Below, piece by piece: positions 52,939-63,816 of a stretch of DNA of 64,000 nt. A model generated the notes under the pieces. The model saw nothing but the letters and a program-made list of their open reading frames with translations. It was not told where the DNA came from and searched no databases. The stretch's first letter is position 1; each line of letters opens with the position of its first letter. Made by a program: the position numbers and the translations under genes. This DNA comes from Candidatus Jettenia sp. (GTDB lineage Bacteria > Planctomycetota > Brocadiia > Brocadiales > Brocadiaceae): contig CP091278.1 in assembly GCA_021650895.1 (NCBI GenBank), positions 959,659 through 1,023,658 of the forward strand. Direction: 5' to 3'.

Positions 52939-52944
52939 ATTTAT

Positions 52945-53022
52945 TGGTCGGGGTGGCGGGATTTGAACCCACGACCTCTTGAACCCCATTCAAGCGCGCT
53001 AGCCAAGCTGCGCTACACCCCG
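52945..53022 (-). tRNA. tRNA-Pro (anticodon GGG)
   Basis: On the minus strand: acceptor CGGGGTG/CACCCCG, D-arm GCGC...GCGC, anticodon arm CTTGA/TCAAG around ATGGGGT (GGG), T-arm GTGGG TTCAAAT CCCGC, and encoded CCA. It is the probable att site of the neighbouring broken integrase. Confidence 0.94.
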
Positions 53023-53085
53023 ACACAGATTTACTATTATAGTATCTTTTTATCTATTATCAACTTAAATCTCTTTTGAAATATT

Positions 53086-53114
53086 TTGACATCATCCTTA
53101 TTTTTTACTATAAT
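53086..53114 (+). promoter_or_regulatory. Consensus sigma-70 promoter of ftsH
   Basis: Perfect TTGACA (53086-53091) and TATAAT (53109-53114) with a 17-base spacer, 67 bases upstream of the ftsH start. Confidence 0.8.
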
Positions 53115-53181
53115 TTAGTCTGTTTTTCTCGGAAAAAATTGCTAGTATTTTAATTATAGTTTACTTATCTCAACTAAATAC

Positions 53182-55116
53182 ATGCTTAAAAAAAATAAGA
53201 ATAAAACTAAAAAGACACCTTTTTCTATTGGATATATATTACTATTCCTTGCCGTTATGTATATCGTGCAGATGTTTTTATCCCCTAAGGCTGAGGAGCT
53301 GTCTTATAGCCAATTTCGGTTATATCTGAAGAATGGTTATATATCCGATTGTTCCGTAGGAGCTAATCTTATCCGCGGCCATTATAAAAAATCATCTCCT
53401 GAAGAAACTGGTAAAGAACAGAAAATTGCATTTGTTACCGTACCAATACACGATAAAGAGCTTATCAATGAACTCGAATCACAAAAGGTTAGATTTAAAG
53501 GTACAACCGAAAATAACTTTCTTAAAAATATCTTGATGTGGTGGGTATTCCCTTTCGGTATTATGGCATTAGGCTGGTTTTTTCTCTTCAAAAAAGTTGG
53601 TGGGATGGGCTCACCTTTTATGTCTTTTGGAAAGGCAAAAATTAAATTATATTCGGACAATGGCTCGCAGAAGACTACTTTTATAGACGTTGCAGGATGT
53701 GACGAAGCAAAAGAAGAATTAAAGGAAATCATAGATTTTCTCTCTTTCCCTGAGCGGTTTCAAAAGCTCGGGGGAAAAATCCCTAAAGGAGTACTTCTCA
53801 TTGGTCCTCCGGGAACAGGAAAAACATTACTTGCCAGGGCCGTTGCTGGAGAAGCAGGAGTACCTTTTTTTTCGATTAGTGGATCGGACTTCGTCGAAAT
53901 GTTTGTTGGAATGGGTGCAGCAAGGGTGAGAGATATGTTTGAACAAGCAAAAGAAAAGGCCCCATGTATTGTCTTCATTGACGAAATCGATAGTGTTGGC
54001 CGACAAAGGGGCACAGGATTAGGCGGCGGCCACGATGAACGCGAACAAACTCTTAATCAACTCCTTGCAGAAATGGACGGTTTCAATTCACAAAAGGGAG
54101 TCATTATAATTGCAGCAACGAACCGACCTGACGTCCTGGATAGTGCATTACTTCGTCCAGGTCGTTTTGACCGACAAGTAACCGTTGATAGACCGGATCT
54201 TATTGGACGGGAGGCTATTTTGTCAGTTCATGCCAAGAATATAAAGCTGGCATCCAATATTAGTTTAAAAGTTATCGCAAAACGTACGCCTGGCTTTTCC
54301 GGGGCAGATTTAGCCAACGTTATCAATGAAGCTGCACTGCTTGCAGCAAGGTATAATAAGACTGACGTAGGTATGGAGGAATTAGAATCCTCCATCGACA
54401 GGGTGTTAGCTGGTCCGGAAAGAAAGAGCAGGATTATGAGCAGTGGTGAAAAAAGGACTGTTGCTATTCACGAGTCAGGACATACTCTGATAGCAGCTTT
54501 ACTTCCCAATACAGACCCCGTACATAAGGTTTCTATTATTCCTAGAGGAACTGCAGCACTTGGCTATACTATGCAACTGCCTATGGAAGATAAATATCTA
54601 ACCAGCGAATCTGAGATACTCGACACTCTTTGTGTGTTACTCGGAGGCCGCGCTGCTGAAGAACTCATATTACAGGAAATATCGACAGGCGCTCAAAATG
54701 ATCTCGAAAAGGTCTCACAATTATCTCGAAGTTATGTATGCCGGTTTGGCATGAGCAAGATACTAGGACCCCAAACTTTCGGCAGACAATCGGGAAATAT
54801 CTTTCTCGGACATGACCTTGTCCAGGAAAAGGAATATAGCGACAAAACCGCTGTGATTATCGATGATGAGGTTACCAATATTATTATGAGAAGTTATGAA
54901 AAAGTAAAAAAACTCATCAATGATAACCGGGATAAACTAGAATTATTATCAAAAAAGCTAGAGGAAGAAGAGGTATTAGAGGGAGATCAGGTACTTGAAT
55001 TGCTTAACATAGAAAGGAAACATCCAAAGACGCATAAAGAAACTGAGATTGCTCCCGTAGAACAGCCACAAAAAAGCTTGCAATACATAACCAAAGATAT
55101 TGGACTGGGACTATAA
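53182..55116 (+). CDS. ftsH: ATP-dependent zinc metalloprotease FtsH
   Basis: 644 aa, typical. Two membrane segments (residues 13-33 and about 113-133) flank a small periplasmic domain. The AAA+ domain has Walker [21 protein letters not shown] near residue 209, Walker B IVFIDEID near 264 and the second region of homology [19 protein letters not shown] near 314. The protease has [11 protein letters not shown] (HExxH) near residue 430, with a third ligand in AQNDLEKVS. It degrades membrane and regulatory proteins. It lies behind a consensus promoter, which fits high basal expression. Confidence 0.97.
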   Translation: MLKKNKNKTKKTPFSIGYILLFLAVMYIVQMFLSPKAEELSYSQFRLYLKNGYISDCSVGANLIRGHYKKSSPEETGKEQKIAFVTVPIHDKELINELESQKVRFKGTTENNFLKNILMWWVFPFGIMALGWFFLFKKVGGMGSPFMSFGKAKIKLYSDNGSQKTTFIDVAGCDEAKEELKEIIDFLSFPERFQKLGGKIPKGVLLIGPPGTGKTLLARAVAGEAGVPFFSISGSDFVEMFVGMGAARVRDMFEQAKEKAPCIVFIDEIDSVGRQRGTGLGGGHDEREQTLNQLLAEMDGFNSQKGVIIIAATNRPDVLDSALLRPGRFDRQVTVDRPDLIGREAILSVHAKNIKLASNISLKVIAKRTPGFSGADLANVINEAALLAARYNKTDVGMEELESSIDRVLAGPERKSRIMSSGEKRTVAIHESGHTLIAALLPNTDPVHKVSIIPRGTAALGYTMQLPMEDKYLTSESEILDTLCVLLGGRAAEELILQEISTGAQNDLEKVSQLSRSYVCRFGMSKILGPQTFGRQSGNIFLGHDLVQEKEYSDKTAVIIDDEVTNIIMRSYEKVKKLINDNRDKLELLSKKLEEEEVLEGDQVLELLNIERKHPKTHKETEIAPVEQPQKSLQYITKDIGLGL

Positions 55117-55219
55117 ATAATAATATGCAGGATTACCGAAATACGGCTATCCTTACCTCAGCTCATGCATCAAAAGGAATAAGTTTTATCAGTTAAATAA
55201 AAGGGTATGCTATTACCAT

Positions 55220-55978
55220 TTACTTCGAAGATTGCATTTCTGCAAGAAGGCTTTGTGGAAGATTAAAATTAGAATATACATTTTGCACATCATCATGTTC
55301 TTCAAGTGCCTCCATAAGTCCCAATACTTTACGGCCTGCAGTTTCATCTAAATCAACGCTATTTTTAGGTATCCAGCTTAGTTCCGCGGTTTGGACTGTT
55401 ATGTTTTTATTTTCAATTGCACCCTTGATGTTGTACAAGTCTACTTGTGAACAGATTACCTGAAAGGCGTCACCTACCTTTTGCAGGTCCTCTGCTCCTG
55501 CTTCCAAAGCCAGCATCATCAAGTCATCTTCATTGAGGGTATCACTATTTATTATAATAAGCCCCTTCTTTTCGAACATCCAGGAGACACAACCTGATTC
55601 TCCCATATTCCCACCAAATCGTTCAAATATTTTCCTTATTTCAGGTGGGGTTCTATTTTTATTATCAGTCACAATCTCCACCATTAATGCTACACCGCCC
55701 GGACCATAACCCTCGTACATACATTCAAATAACTCGGTGTCGGCGCCCCCCTCTCCTGTCCCCTTTTGAATAGCACGTTCAATATTATCTTTCGGCATAT
55801 TAACAGCTCGTGCTTTACTTATAGCAAGTTGTAACCTTGGATTCATCTCTGGATTTCCCCCGCCCCTTCTGGCAGCTACAGTAATCATACGAGCTATTTT
55901 AGAAAATGCTTTGCCTTTTTTAGCGTCAGTAACGCCCTTTTTATGCTTTATACTTGCCCAATGTGAGTGTCCGGCCAA
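55220..55978 (-). CDS. yebC: YebC/PmpR-family protein
   Basis: 252 aa, the standard length. GHSHWASIKHKKGVTDAKKG, KAFSKIARMITVAARRGGGN and PEMNPRLQLAISKARAVNMP at the N-terminus are near-invariant in the family, followed by ENRTPPEIRK-like (KNRTPPEIRKIFERFGGNMG). The family includes transcriptional regulators and, as shown recently, ribosome-associated factors that help at proline runs. It is the last gene of the infB-rbfA-hisG run on this strand. Confidence 0.94.
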   Translation of the reverse strand: MAGHSHWASIKHKKGVTDAKKGKAFSKIARMITVAARRGGGNPEMNPRLQLAISKARAVNMPKDNIERAIQKGTGEGGADTELFECMYEGYGPGGVALMVEIVTDNKNRTPPEIRKIFERFGGNMGESGCVSWMFEKKGLIIINSDTLNEDDLMMLALEAGAEDLQKVGDAFQVICSQVDLYNIKGAIENKNITVQTAELSWIPKNSVDLDETAGRKVLGLMEALEEHDDVQNVYSNFNLPQSLLAEMQSSK

Positions 55979-56016
55979 ATTTCTTTCTCTCTCCCAAAAT
56001 TATTTTAATACATTGA

Positions 56017-57600
56017 TTACGGTTGATTACTATTTTCAACCTCTCTGTGATTTAGAGTAACTTTTAAAGTCGTTTCTTCCAGAGAAATTAATCTTCTTAT
56101 TTTTTCTAATTTTGCTGTTATATTCTTTAATTTCGCCTCATGGTTAAATATCTCTTTATAGAGGATCTTTGCTTTTTCAAAAGCCTTTATAGCTTCATCC
56201 CAATGCCCAAGACTATAATAGACATCTCCCATATGCTCATAGATATCAGGTTCTTCCGCAAATTGAACAGCTTCCCGTAACTTTTCAAGCGCCATAACGA
56301 GATAATTATCTTTTTTTTCCTTCTGCGCCTTCTTATAGTATGCCCAACCTAAACTATCAAGATATGCCCCATTCTTAGGTTGCACCTTTAATGCCTTGCT
56401 AATAAGTAGTATGGCTTCGTCCAAATTTTTATTATTTTCAACAAATAAATAACCAAGAAAATTATTTGCCTCATGGAAATCAGGATCAAGTTTTACCGTC
56501 ATATATAACTCTTCTTCTACTCTGTCAAATTCCTGCCTCTCATAATAAAGATTTGCTAACAAGAAATGGGCATCCCTGTTTGTTTCTTTATCCAAAGGAA
56601 TCAATTTCATATTCTCAATAACGGCAATTGCCTTACCAATCCTATGTTGACTTCTATAAATTTGACTTAATAAAAAATATTCCTTTGGATTTTTACTGCC
56701 AGCATCTACATTTTTTCTCAAAATTTCTTGAGTTTTTTCAATCTCTTCGTTTCTTTTGGATTCATCATGTATTTTTCTGTATATATCAGATAACGCGAAA
56801 TGCATAATCCAGTTGTCTGGTTCTTTTTCTAAAAAAGCTTTTCCCTCATTTATGGCATGAGAGTAATCGTTGAGTGCATCGTAACAAAGGGTAAGATAGA
56901 AGTTAGCAAAATTTAAGTTCGGATCAACCTTTTTCACAAGAAGGAAGTACTCCAAGGCATTTTTGATATCATTTTTTTCAAAATATCTTCGGCCAATCTC
57001 ATAATATATCTTTGCAGGCTCATTAACAAGCTTCATATCGAGCATACTTTTGTAACACTCAGCACCTTTTTCCATCATCCCCTCCTGCATGTAAAGATTG
57101 GCAAGTCTGTACAAAGTATCAGCCAAAAATACATGGTCTAACTTTGTTATCTTGCATCGGCGCGCATTCTCGTATTCCGCAATAGCATCTTGATATTTTC
57201 CCCCAATCTCATAGAGCGTAGCCAATGTATAATGCACATTGAATTCATGAGGTTTCATTTCGGCTAATTTTTTAATGAAGTTAACTGCCTTTTCATTCTT
57301 ACCCAATTGAAAATAGCAGGTCGCTAAGTGACGTAGTATTTTTTCAGAAGAATTATCTAACTGCAGCGCTTTTTCAAAATAACGAGCTGCGTCTTCCCAA
57401 TTTCTCTCTAACATATAAAAGTAGCCGGTACAGAAATAAGAGTATGTTTTTTCCTGGACATCTAAAGGTTGATTTTTGTTACCAGCTAAAGGTTGAGCAT
57501 CCTGCCTGGCGGTAATACTATTACATCCTAAAAGACCAATACATAAGAACGCTATAATACCCAAAACAACATTACCTGGGTTGGGAAAAAAACATCTCAT
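56017..57600 (-). CDS. TPR-repeat lipoprotein
   Basis: 527 aa. A lipoprotein signal (FCIGLLGCNS-like: LCIGLLGC with the lipobox Cys at residue 26) indicates periplasmic anchoring. About ten TPR units follow from residue 50 to 500, with typical A-A-Y patterns (FYMLERNWEDAARYFEKALQ, VHYTLATLYEIGGKYQDAIA, DVYYSLGHWDEAIKAFEKAK). Such proteins scaffold complexes, for instance in secretion or envelope assembly. The partner is unknown. It lies 43 bases after hisG and may be co-transcribed. Confidence 0.85.
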   Translation of the reverse strand: MRCFFPNPGNVVLGIIAFLCIGLLGCNSITARQDAQPLAGNKNQPLDVQEKTYSYFCTGYFYMLERNWEDAARYFEKALQLDNSSEKILRHLATCYFQLGKNEKAVNFIKKLAEMKPHEFNVHYTLATLYEIGGKYQDAIAEYENARRCKITKLDHVFLADTLYRLANLYMQEGMMEKGAECYKSMLDMKLVNEPAKIYYEIGRRYFEKNDIKNALEYFLLVKKVDPNLNFANFYLTLCYDALNDYSHAINEGKAFLEKEPDNWIMHFALSDIYRKIHDESKRNEEIEKTQEILRKNVDAGSKNPKEYFLLSQIYRSQHRIGKAIAVIENMKLIPLDKETNRDAHFLLANLYYERQEFDRVEEELYMTVKLDPDFHEANNFLGYLFVENNKNLDEAILLISKALKVQPKNGAYLDSLGWAYYKKAQKEKKDNYLVMALEKLREAVQFAEEPDIYEHMGDVYYSLGHWDEAIKAFEKAKILYKEIFNHEAKLKNITAKLEKIRRLISLEETTLKVTLNHREVENSNQP

Positions 57601-57643
57601 ACTTCCTTCTATGTTTTAACATATCGTAGTAATTCATCTCTTC

Positions 57644-58516
57644 TTAAAGAATAACTTTATTTAAGGGATATTCAATAATCCCCTCAGCTCCTGCCCTTTT
57701 TAATTCAGGGGTTATCTTTCTTGCTATCACTTCATCCAGCACGGTTTCAATTGCATAACCAGCTCCCTCAGATAACGATGAAATCGTTGGTTTTCTCAGC
57801 GCAGGTAATTTTTTTAATACCTGATCTAAAGCACCGTTCGGCACATTCATTTTCAATCCAACCTTTTCACGGGCAATAATAGCTCCTTCAAAAAGCATTG
57901 CAAGGTTTTCTATCTTCGTACGCTTCCATTCATCCTCCCATGCATTATGATTCGCAATAAGGAGTGTTGATGATTCCATAATAGTTTCCACAATGCGAAG
58001 TTTATTTGCCCGTAAACTATTACCTGTTTCGGTGAGCTCTACAATTGCATCAACTAAATCAGGGGCTTTTGCCTCTGTAGCACCATGAGAAAATTCAATA
58101 TCAGCAACAATTCCCCGTTCAGCAAGATATCGACGTGTTACATTTACCAATTCAGTTGCAATCTTTTTCCCCTGCAGATCATTTACGGTATGTATTGCTG
58201 AAGTTTCAGGAACTGCCAAAACCCATTTAACTTTTGTCAACTGTTGTTTGGCATATATCAAGCTTACAACAACTCTGACATCAGATTCAGCCTCTTTTAC
58301 CCAATCTGCACCAGTTAAGCCAGCATCTATAATACCTTTTTCAATATACCTTGACATATCCTGCGGTCTTATCAATCTTACAGAAATTTCATCATCATCA
58401 ATCGTAGGATAATAGGAACGTGAATTCACGATGACCGTATAACCCGCCTTTTTCATCATATCAATAGTTGCTTCTTGAAGGCTGCCCTTAGGCAAACCTA
58501 AACATAATTTTTTCAT
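57644..58516 (-). CDS. hisG: ATP phosphoribosyltransferase, long form
   Basis: 290 aa, so the long HisG type with a C-terminal regulatory domain, not the short type needing HisZ. LGLPKGSLQEATIDMMKKAG and IDAGLTGADWVKE near residue 65 are family motifs. TEAKAPDLVDAIVELTETGN holds the PRPP-binding segment. It performs the first step of histidine synthesis from ATP and PRPP. It follows rbfA by 5 bases and is far from any other his gene in the window. Confidence 0.93.
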   Translation of the reverse strand: MKKLCLGLPKGSLQEATIDMMKKAGYTVIVNSRSYYPTIDDDEISVRLIRPQDMSRYIEKGIIDAGLTGADWVKEAESDVRVVVSLIYAKQQLTKVKWVLAVPETSAIHTVNDLQGKKIATELVNVTRRYLAERGIVADIEFSHGATEAKAPDLVDAIVELTETGNSLRANKLRIVETIMESSTLLIANHNAWEDEWKRTKIENLAMLFEGAIIAREKVGLKMNVPNGALDQVLKKLPALRKPTISSLSEGAGYAIETVLDEVIARKITPELKRAGAEGIIEYPLNKVIL

Positions 58517-58521
58517 TCTTC

Positions 58522-58890
58522 CTACTCATCCTTTACCGTCATATCACTTCCTTTAACGGCTTCATCAATAAGTTTTGAAATATGCATACTCTTTTTAATC
58601 GATTCATCCAAAAAAAATGACAAAACAGGTGTATATCGCGTTTGCAAATGCGCACCAACTTCAGCTTGGATAAATCCTTTAGCATGTTCTAATGCCCTGA
58701 GGGTTTTCCTTTGCGTTGGTTCATCACCTAATATAGAAATATATACCTTTGCCCTTTTCAAATCGGGTGTTATTTCCACCTTTGTTACGGTAATAAAACT
58801 TATCCGGGGATCTTTCAGTTTATAGAGGATGGCTTTGCTTACCTCTTGCTTGAGGACCTCAGATAATCTCTCAATTCTTCTTGAAGACAT
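58522..58890 (-). CDS. rbfA: Ribosome-binding factor A
   Basis: 122 aa. The start RRIERLSEVLKQEVSKAILY and KDPRISFITVTKVEITPDLK, with the following KVYISILGDEP, form the type II KH fold of RbfA. It aids late 30S maturation and processing of 16S rRNA. Its place after infB is the classical nusA-infB-rbfA order, with a DUF503 gene between. Confidence 0.93.
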   Translation of the reverse strand: MSSRRIERLSEVLKQEVSKAILYKLKDPRISFITVTKVEITPDLKRAKVYISILGDEPTQRKTLRALEHAKGFIQAEVGAHLQTRYTPVLSFFLDESIKKSMHISKLIDEAVKGSDMTVKDE

Positions 58891-58965
58891 AGTACGTTCC
58901 CTCTTCTTTTTATGAAGAAAAAAATAAATATCATAATAAGGGATTTGAAATTTATATGCTTAATG

Positions 58966-59277
58966 TTAAACAAATTCAAGTTTATAATCAACAAGCTCTA
59001 CAGAGCTTGCACATCTGATCAGGTTAATCAAATTCGACAAGACGCTATTCACATATCGATTGTCGTTTCCTACCATTGCAATTCCTATTTGAGAATATTG
59101 ACAATGGTCTAAAGATCCTGTTTCTGCGATAGATACATTAAAATTATTTTTAATACGATCTTTCAGGCTTTTAATAATACGACGCTTATCTTTTAAAGTA
59201 TTTGCGCTCCTGATTACCAACCGAATATTTACAATACCAATTACCGTATCGTCAGATTTATAAAACTCAAGATTCAT
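58966..59277 (-). CDS. DUF503 (YlxP-like) protein
   Basis: 103 aa. IGIVNIRLVIRSANTLKDKR followed by RRIIKSLKDRIKNNFNVSIA is the DUF503 signature. In many bacteria this gene lies between infB and rbfA, as here, and has been linked to ribosome assembly. It may act as a small RNA-binding factor (inference). Confidence 0.88.
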   Translation of the reverse strand: MNLEFYKSDDTVIGIVNIRLVIRSANTLKDKRRIIKSLKDRIKNNFNVSIAETGSLDHCQYSQIGIAMVGNDNRYVNSVLSNLINLIRCASSVELVDYKLEFV

Positions 59278-59358
59278 ACAATAGTAAACTGCGATTAAAG
59301 TATTAAAAAATATTTCTTTTAGACCATTACAGAATACTATTTAATTTTAATTCAATTA

Positions 59359-61587
59359 CTATCCCGTTAAGGTACGGGCAATCTTTTGTACTTCGTATGC
59401 TTCTACAATATCACCGACTTTGATATCATCATAATTTGCAATCTTTATTCCGCATTCGTGACCCGCTCTAACTTCTCTCACATCGTCTTTAACTATCTTT
59501 AGAGATTCTAACTTTCCATCATAAATAATAATACTATCACGAATCAAGCGAACAGAAGCGTTTCTGGTAATTTTACCAGATTTCACATAACAACCAGCAA
59601 CATTGCCAATCTTTGAGATATTGTAAACAAGTCGTATTTCAATTTGTCCGAGAACAACCTCTTTAGTTTCTGGTTCTAACATACCTTCCATTGCAGCCTT
59701 TATTTCGTTCGTAGCATCATAGATAATTTTGTAAAGTCTGACCTCAACTCCTTTTTCTTCTGCCAATATACGAGCCTTATCTTCAGTTGTCACATAAAAA
59801 CCAATCACAAATGCATCTGATGCATCCGCAAGAAGCACATCTGATTCCGTAATCCCCCCTACACCACAGTGTAAAATTTTCACTTTAATTTCGGGGGTTG
59901 AGAGCCCTTCTAAAGCCTTTTTCAACACTTCAACGGAACCTTTATAGTCTGCCTTTAGTATTACTTTAATCTCTTTTACCTTTCCTTCGGCAATTCTGGA
60001 GTAAAGGCTATCCAGGGTAACATGCTGAAATTTCATTAAAGAGGTCTCTCGTTCCTTCTTTTGCCTCTCCTGAGCGATTTCCCTTGCCTTCTGTATATCG
60101 TTGACTACAAAGAATTTATCTCCAGCTTCGGGAACCTCAGAAAAATCTGAAACAGATACAGGAATCGCCGGGCCAGCTTCTTTGAGCTCAACACCTCTTT
60201 CATTTGTCATAAGACGCGCCCTGCCAAATGTTTTACCGCAGAGAATTATATCTCCCTGATGCAGGGTGCCGTCCTGTATCAGGATACTGGCAACAACACC
60301 CCGTCCCTCACTTAGATGTGCCTCTAATACCACACCACGTGCAGGATTTTTAGGATTTGCTTTTAATTCAAGAATTTCGGATTCTAATAGAAGCCTTTCG
60401 AGAAGGGTATCTATTCCTTTTTTTGTTATAGCAGAAGTTTCAACAAATTGAGTTTTTCCGCCCCATTCTTCGGGGATTAAATCCAGCCCTGCAAGCTGCT
60501 GTTTGACTCTCATAGGATTGGCACCTGGTTTATCAATTTTGTTCACCGCTACAACAATCGGCACATTAGCAGCCTTAGCATGGTTTAGCGCCTCCTCTGT
60601 TTGAGGCATCACTCCGTCATCAGCTGCCACAACAAGCACCACCACATCAGTAATATTCGCTCCTCTTGCCCGCATTGCGGTAAAGGCCTCATGACCTGGA
60701 GTATCCAGAAATACCACATGCTTTCCGTTCATTTCTACTTTATATGCACCTATATGTTGCGTAATACCGCCTATTTCTCCAGCAGCTACATCTGTTTGTC
60801 GGATACTATCAAGAAGCGATGTCTTCCCGTGATCAACATGTCCTAAAAAAGTCACAATTGGCGCACGATGCACCATATCCTCTACTTTTGTGGACACCTG
60901 CTCAGCTATAAAATTATGCTCCTCAACAACCTCCCGCTTTCTAATCTCAATTTCGATTCCATACTCGATGCCTAACAAGTGGACAATATCTTCTTTTAAG
61001 ATTTGGTTAATTGTTACACGAATATTATGCTCAAGAAGTAGTTTTGTTATAATTTCGTTTGCGCGTATCCCCAATTTGGAGGAAAGGTCTTTTACCGTTA
61101 TTGGTGATTCCATAATAACCTTTGTTTCTTTCTCCTTAATTATCGGTTTTTTTACTTCTGCAACTTCCTCTAAATGTTCTCTCCTTTTAGGGGATATGTT
61201 ACTCGACGGGTGCTTCTTTTTCCAATATGATTTTACGGGTGTTACCCTTACAACCTGTTTTTGCGCAGGAGCACTTCCCCTGTGAACTGTAACAACTTTG
61301 TTTGGTTGAACAACTTTAACAACATTACCTGCCTGCGGCACTGTCTTGACTTCTTTTTTTTGTTCAACAATTGGTGGTGGCACCGTTTCTTTTACTTTAG
61401 GTTCTTCTGCAGGAGTTACCTTTGTGCTTGGCTGGAACAGTTGCCGTATCATTTCTGCTTGCTCAGGCACCAGCGTATTTGCATGGTGAGTAATATGAGT
61501 GAGCCCTCTCTCATGGCACTTATCAATCAACAGGCTACTCTTTACTCCTAGTTCTTTTGCAAGTGAACTGATCCGAATTTTTTCCAT
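59359..61587 (-). CDS. infB: Translation initiation factor IF-2
   Basis: 742 aa. Two IF2_N modules sit at residues 1-50 ([20 protein letters not shown]) and about 165-215, joined by a Pro/Lys-rich linker. The GTPase has G1 [14 protein letters not shown] near residue 247, G3 [10 protein letters not shown] near 292 and G4 VAVNKIDK near 346. Domains II-IV follow to residue 742. It brings fMet-tRNA to the ribosome. The nusA gene directly upstream is damaged, but infB is intact. Confidence 0.97.
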   Translation of the reverse strand: MEKIRISSLAKELGVKSSLLIDKCHERGLTHITHHANTLVPEQAEMIRQLFQPSTKVTPAEEPKVKETVPPPIVEQKKEVKTVPQAGNVVKVVQPNKVVTVHRGSAPAQKQVVRVTPVKSYWKKKHPSSNISPKRREHLEEVAEVKKPIIKEKETKVIMESPITVKDLSSKLGIRANEIITKLLLEHNIRVTINQILKEDIVHLLGIEYGIEIEIRKREVVEEHNFIAEQVSTKVEDMVHRAPIVTFLGHVDHGKTSLLDSIRQTDVAAGEIGGITQHIGAYKVEMNGKHVVFLDTPGHEAFTAMRARGANITDVVVLVVAADDGVMPQTEEALNHAKAANVPIVVAVNKIDKPGANPMRVKQQLAGLDLIPEEWGGKTQFVETSAITKKGIDTLLERLLLESEILELKANPKNPARGVVLEAHLSEGRGVVASILIQDGTLHQGDIILCGKTFGRARLMTNERGVELKEAGPAIPVSVSDFSEVPEAGDKFFVVNDIQKAREIAQERQKKERETSLMKFQHVTLDSLYSRIAEGKVKEIKVILKADYKGSVEVLKKALEGLSTPEIKVKILHCGVGGITESDVLLADASDAFVIGFYVTTEDKARILAEEKGVEVRLYKIIYDATNEIKAAMEGMLEPETKEVVLGQIEIRLVYNISKIGNVAGCYVKSGKITRNASVRLIRDSIIIYDGKLESLKIVKDDVREVRAGHECGIKIANYDDIKVGDIVEAYEVQKIARTLTG

Positions 61588-61633
61588 CTAAACTCCTAAA
61601 ATATAACGTAATTTTCTAATATAATATATAGAA

Positions 61634-62760
61634 TTAAGATTCCTCTTTTTTATCACTCGTTTCAATATTGTCGCGAGATATTTCATGTTTCGCAGGTAAA
61701 TCACTTGAGGGCATTTTATTTGTTTCGGCAACTTCTGTAAGTTCTACAGCATGAGATTTTTGCCTCTCCTCAAGTTCTGATTCTGTTATGATGTCAATAT
61801 CCCAGGAAGTTAAGCGAGCTGCAAGGCGCACATTTTGCCCCCTTTTCCCAATCGCTAAAGAAAGCTGATCATTTGGTACCACAATCGTTGCAACGCTTAT
61901 TGTCCAAGGAAAGGATAGTCCAGGAACAGTATGCCAGCTTCGACTACGTTCCGGCAACAAGAGTTCTGGCTGGTCACACCATCTGATAGTATCTAATCTT
62001 TGCGCCATTCAACTCATCAACAATATTCTTGATCCAAGCCCCACATACACCAACACACCTGCACCAACACTCTCCACATTTGGATCACGCAAAAGATCCA
62101 CCAGCGATTTCGGTCCTGTGTAGGCTCTGGCTGCGAGGAGATTTCAATCTGGGTTGTACCTTCCTGCAATTCGCAGGTGCTTCCAGCTCAAAAAGCCTGC
62201 GAACAAAATCAGGATGTGCTCTTCGAGAAGCAATATCTCTGCCCGTGCTCCTACTTTCTTGACATCGAGAACGATTGCTCTTGAGTCCGTTCACCCGTAT
62301 ATAATGCTCAGTCAGCAATCTGTTCTGGCTTGTGTAAAATACTTTCTGTATTTGCCAAGATCGCAGCCTTCGTGGAACCTCTCGAAATCTTACACTGTAC
62401 CCTAACAATATGGTACTCTTCCGGCTGATGAAGTCCTCGTATATGCACATCCCGTTCAGCTTCTCGTATTTTTTGGATGATGACTTGTTTAGCAGTTTGT
62501 GCTGCAACCCTGCCTATACTCGGAAGGGTCGATTTTGTGATCGCCCTCATCACTGTAATCTCCCCAGTGTCTCTTTCTCAATTTTGGATGGAAATGGTAA
62601 CATTGTGAGATTTGAAGTGTTTTCACGCAGCAGTGGTCGAAGCGGCTTCTATTACCCTGGAAAACAACATCCTTGGCAATTTCTTCTATCCTTGTGTAAA
62701 CTTTCTTACTTAAACGTAGTGGACTTTCCTTGCTCCATGAATGCCTTTATACAATCTAGA
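61634..62760 (-). pseudogene. nusA: Transcription factor NusA, heavily frameshifted
   Basis: Fragments in all three frames cover NusA from near its N-terminus to its end. They include VIEAASTTAA and SHNVTISIQN (62690-62570, with in-frame TGA codons), GRVAAQTAKQVIIQKIREAE (about 62510-62450), SRAHPDFVRRLFELEAP (about 62230-62180), [13 protein letters not shown]-like (62010-61960), then the intact C-terminal [20 protein letters not shown] (61890-61830). Many one-base shifts are needed to rejoin them. NusA is generally essential, so another copy or poor sequence here must be considered. rimP, often upstream, is not seen. Confidence 0.85.
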
Positions 62761-62918
62761 CAATGATACTGCAAGGTAAACGGCTTCTTCCACTTAGACT
62801 GGAAGGAAACGACTAACATCAGAGTGTAGTATTAGGAACAGCTCATTGCAATCTCGCTATCCAGCATGCGGCAAAGAACCTCAAATATGCCTAAAGTACT
62901 CCAAACATTAAAACAAAA

Positions 62919-62937
62919 AAGTGGGTTACGCCCACTT
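62919..62937. terminator. Bidirectional hairpin upstream of trpG
   Basis: AAGTGGG and CCCACTT arms with loop TTACG; A-rich to the left and TCTTTC to the right. Confidence 0.6.
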
Positions 62938-63210
62938 CTTTCGTAGTAGTCTGAAATCTTATTTGGTTAGCAACTTCTTAGAAACCCTTTAAAGATAATG
63001 CATCTATTTTTCCCTAAATGGAATAGTCAATGAATCTTCAAAGGACAATTTTAACAAAAAAACAATATTATCGAGTTATTTTAGGTATCTGGATCTAGCC
63101 ATGAATGGGTGTTACAACCTGTCATTATTTGTTTATTCATGAAAAAATATCTTTGATATTCATAACTTATTTTGTTAATATCAAAACGCTAAGGAAAGAA
63201 GAAATATACT
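62938..63210. other. Intergenic region before trpG
   Basis: 270 bases without a coding frame, AT-rich. The trpG promoter must lie here; AAGGAAAGAAG at 63191 is its likely ribosome-binding region. Confidence 0.45.
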
Positions 63211-63774
63211 ATGGTAATCATTATCGATAATTACGACTCCTTCACGTATAATCTTGTGCAACAAATAGGTGCATTTGGTGCAAGAATGGAAGTCTTTAGA
63301 AATGATAAGGTCGACCTTAAAAAAATTGAAGAAAAAATGCCTAACCATATCATTATATCACCAGGACCTTGCACACCTAAGGAAGCAGGCATCTCCAATG
63401 ATATTATAAAGCACTTTTCCGGTAAAATACCTATCCTCGGAGTCTGTCTCGGTCACCAGTGTATTGCTTATACCTATGGTGCAGATGTGATCCGTGCACG
63501 CAGGCTTATGCATGGCAAGACATCCATGATCACTCATGATGGCAAAACTATTTATAAAGGACTTTCCAATCCCTTTGTAGCAACACGTTATCATTCTCTT
63601 ACTGTCAAAAGAGATTCATTACCTGATTGTCTTGAGATCACTGCCAGGGCAGATGATGATGAAATTATGGGTATACGCCATAAGGAATATCCGTTGGAGG
63701 GTGTCCAGTTTCATCCGGAATCTTTTTTAACTGAAGAAGGTCCAAAACTTCTTAAAAATTTTTTAGCGCTTTAA
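63211..63774 (+). CDS. trpG: Anthranilate/aminodeoxychorismate synthase component II
   Basis: 187 aa glutamine amidotransferase class I. IIDNYDSFTYNLVQQIGAFG starts the family fold. The catalytic triad lies in ILGVCLGHQ (Cys near residue 80) and GVQFHPESFLTEEG (His and Glu near 168-170). The oxyanion part is HIIISPGPCTPKEAG. It releases ammonia from glutamine for TrpE or PabB. The partner chorismate-binding gene is not in the window, and one protein often serves both pathways, so trpG versus pabA is open. Confidence 0.93.
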   Translation: MVIIIDNYDSFTYNLVQQIGAFGARMEVFRNDKVDLKKIEEKMPNHIIISPGPCTPKEAGISNDIIKHFSGKIPILGVCLGHQCIAYTYGADVIRARRLMHGKTSMITHDGKTIYKGLSNPFVATRYHSLTVKRDSLPDCLEITARADDDEIMGIRHKEYPLEGVQFHPESFLTEEGPKLLKNFLAL

Positions 63775-63816
63775 CTGCTCAAGGCTATTAAAATTTAGTC
63801 CCAGTTTTGTACAACG

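Noticed and set aside
62560-62700. In-frame TGA codons in nusA as evidence of TGA recoding
   Set aside because: Neighbouring genes use TGA as a stop (for example the ATGA overlap at 879-882), and the same gene also has many indels.
62029-62766. Plus-strand frames of 77-118 aa opposite nusA
   Set aside because: They run antisense to recognisable NusA fragments and have no ribosome-binding site or family features.
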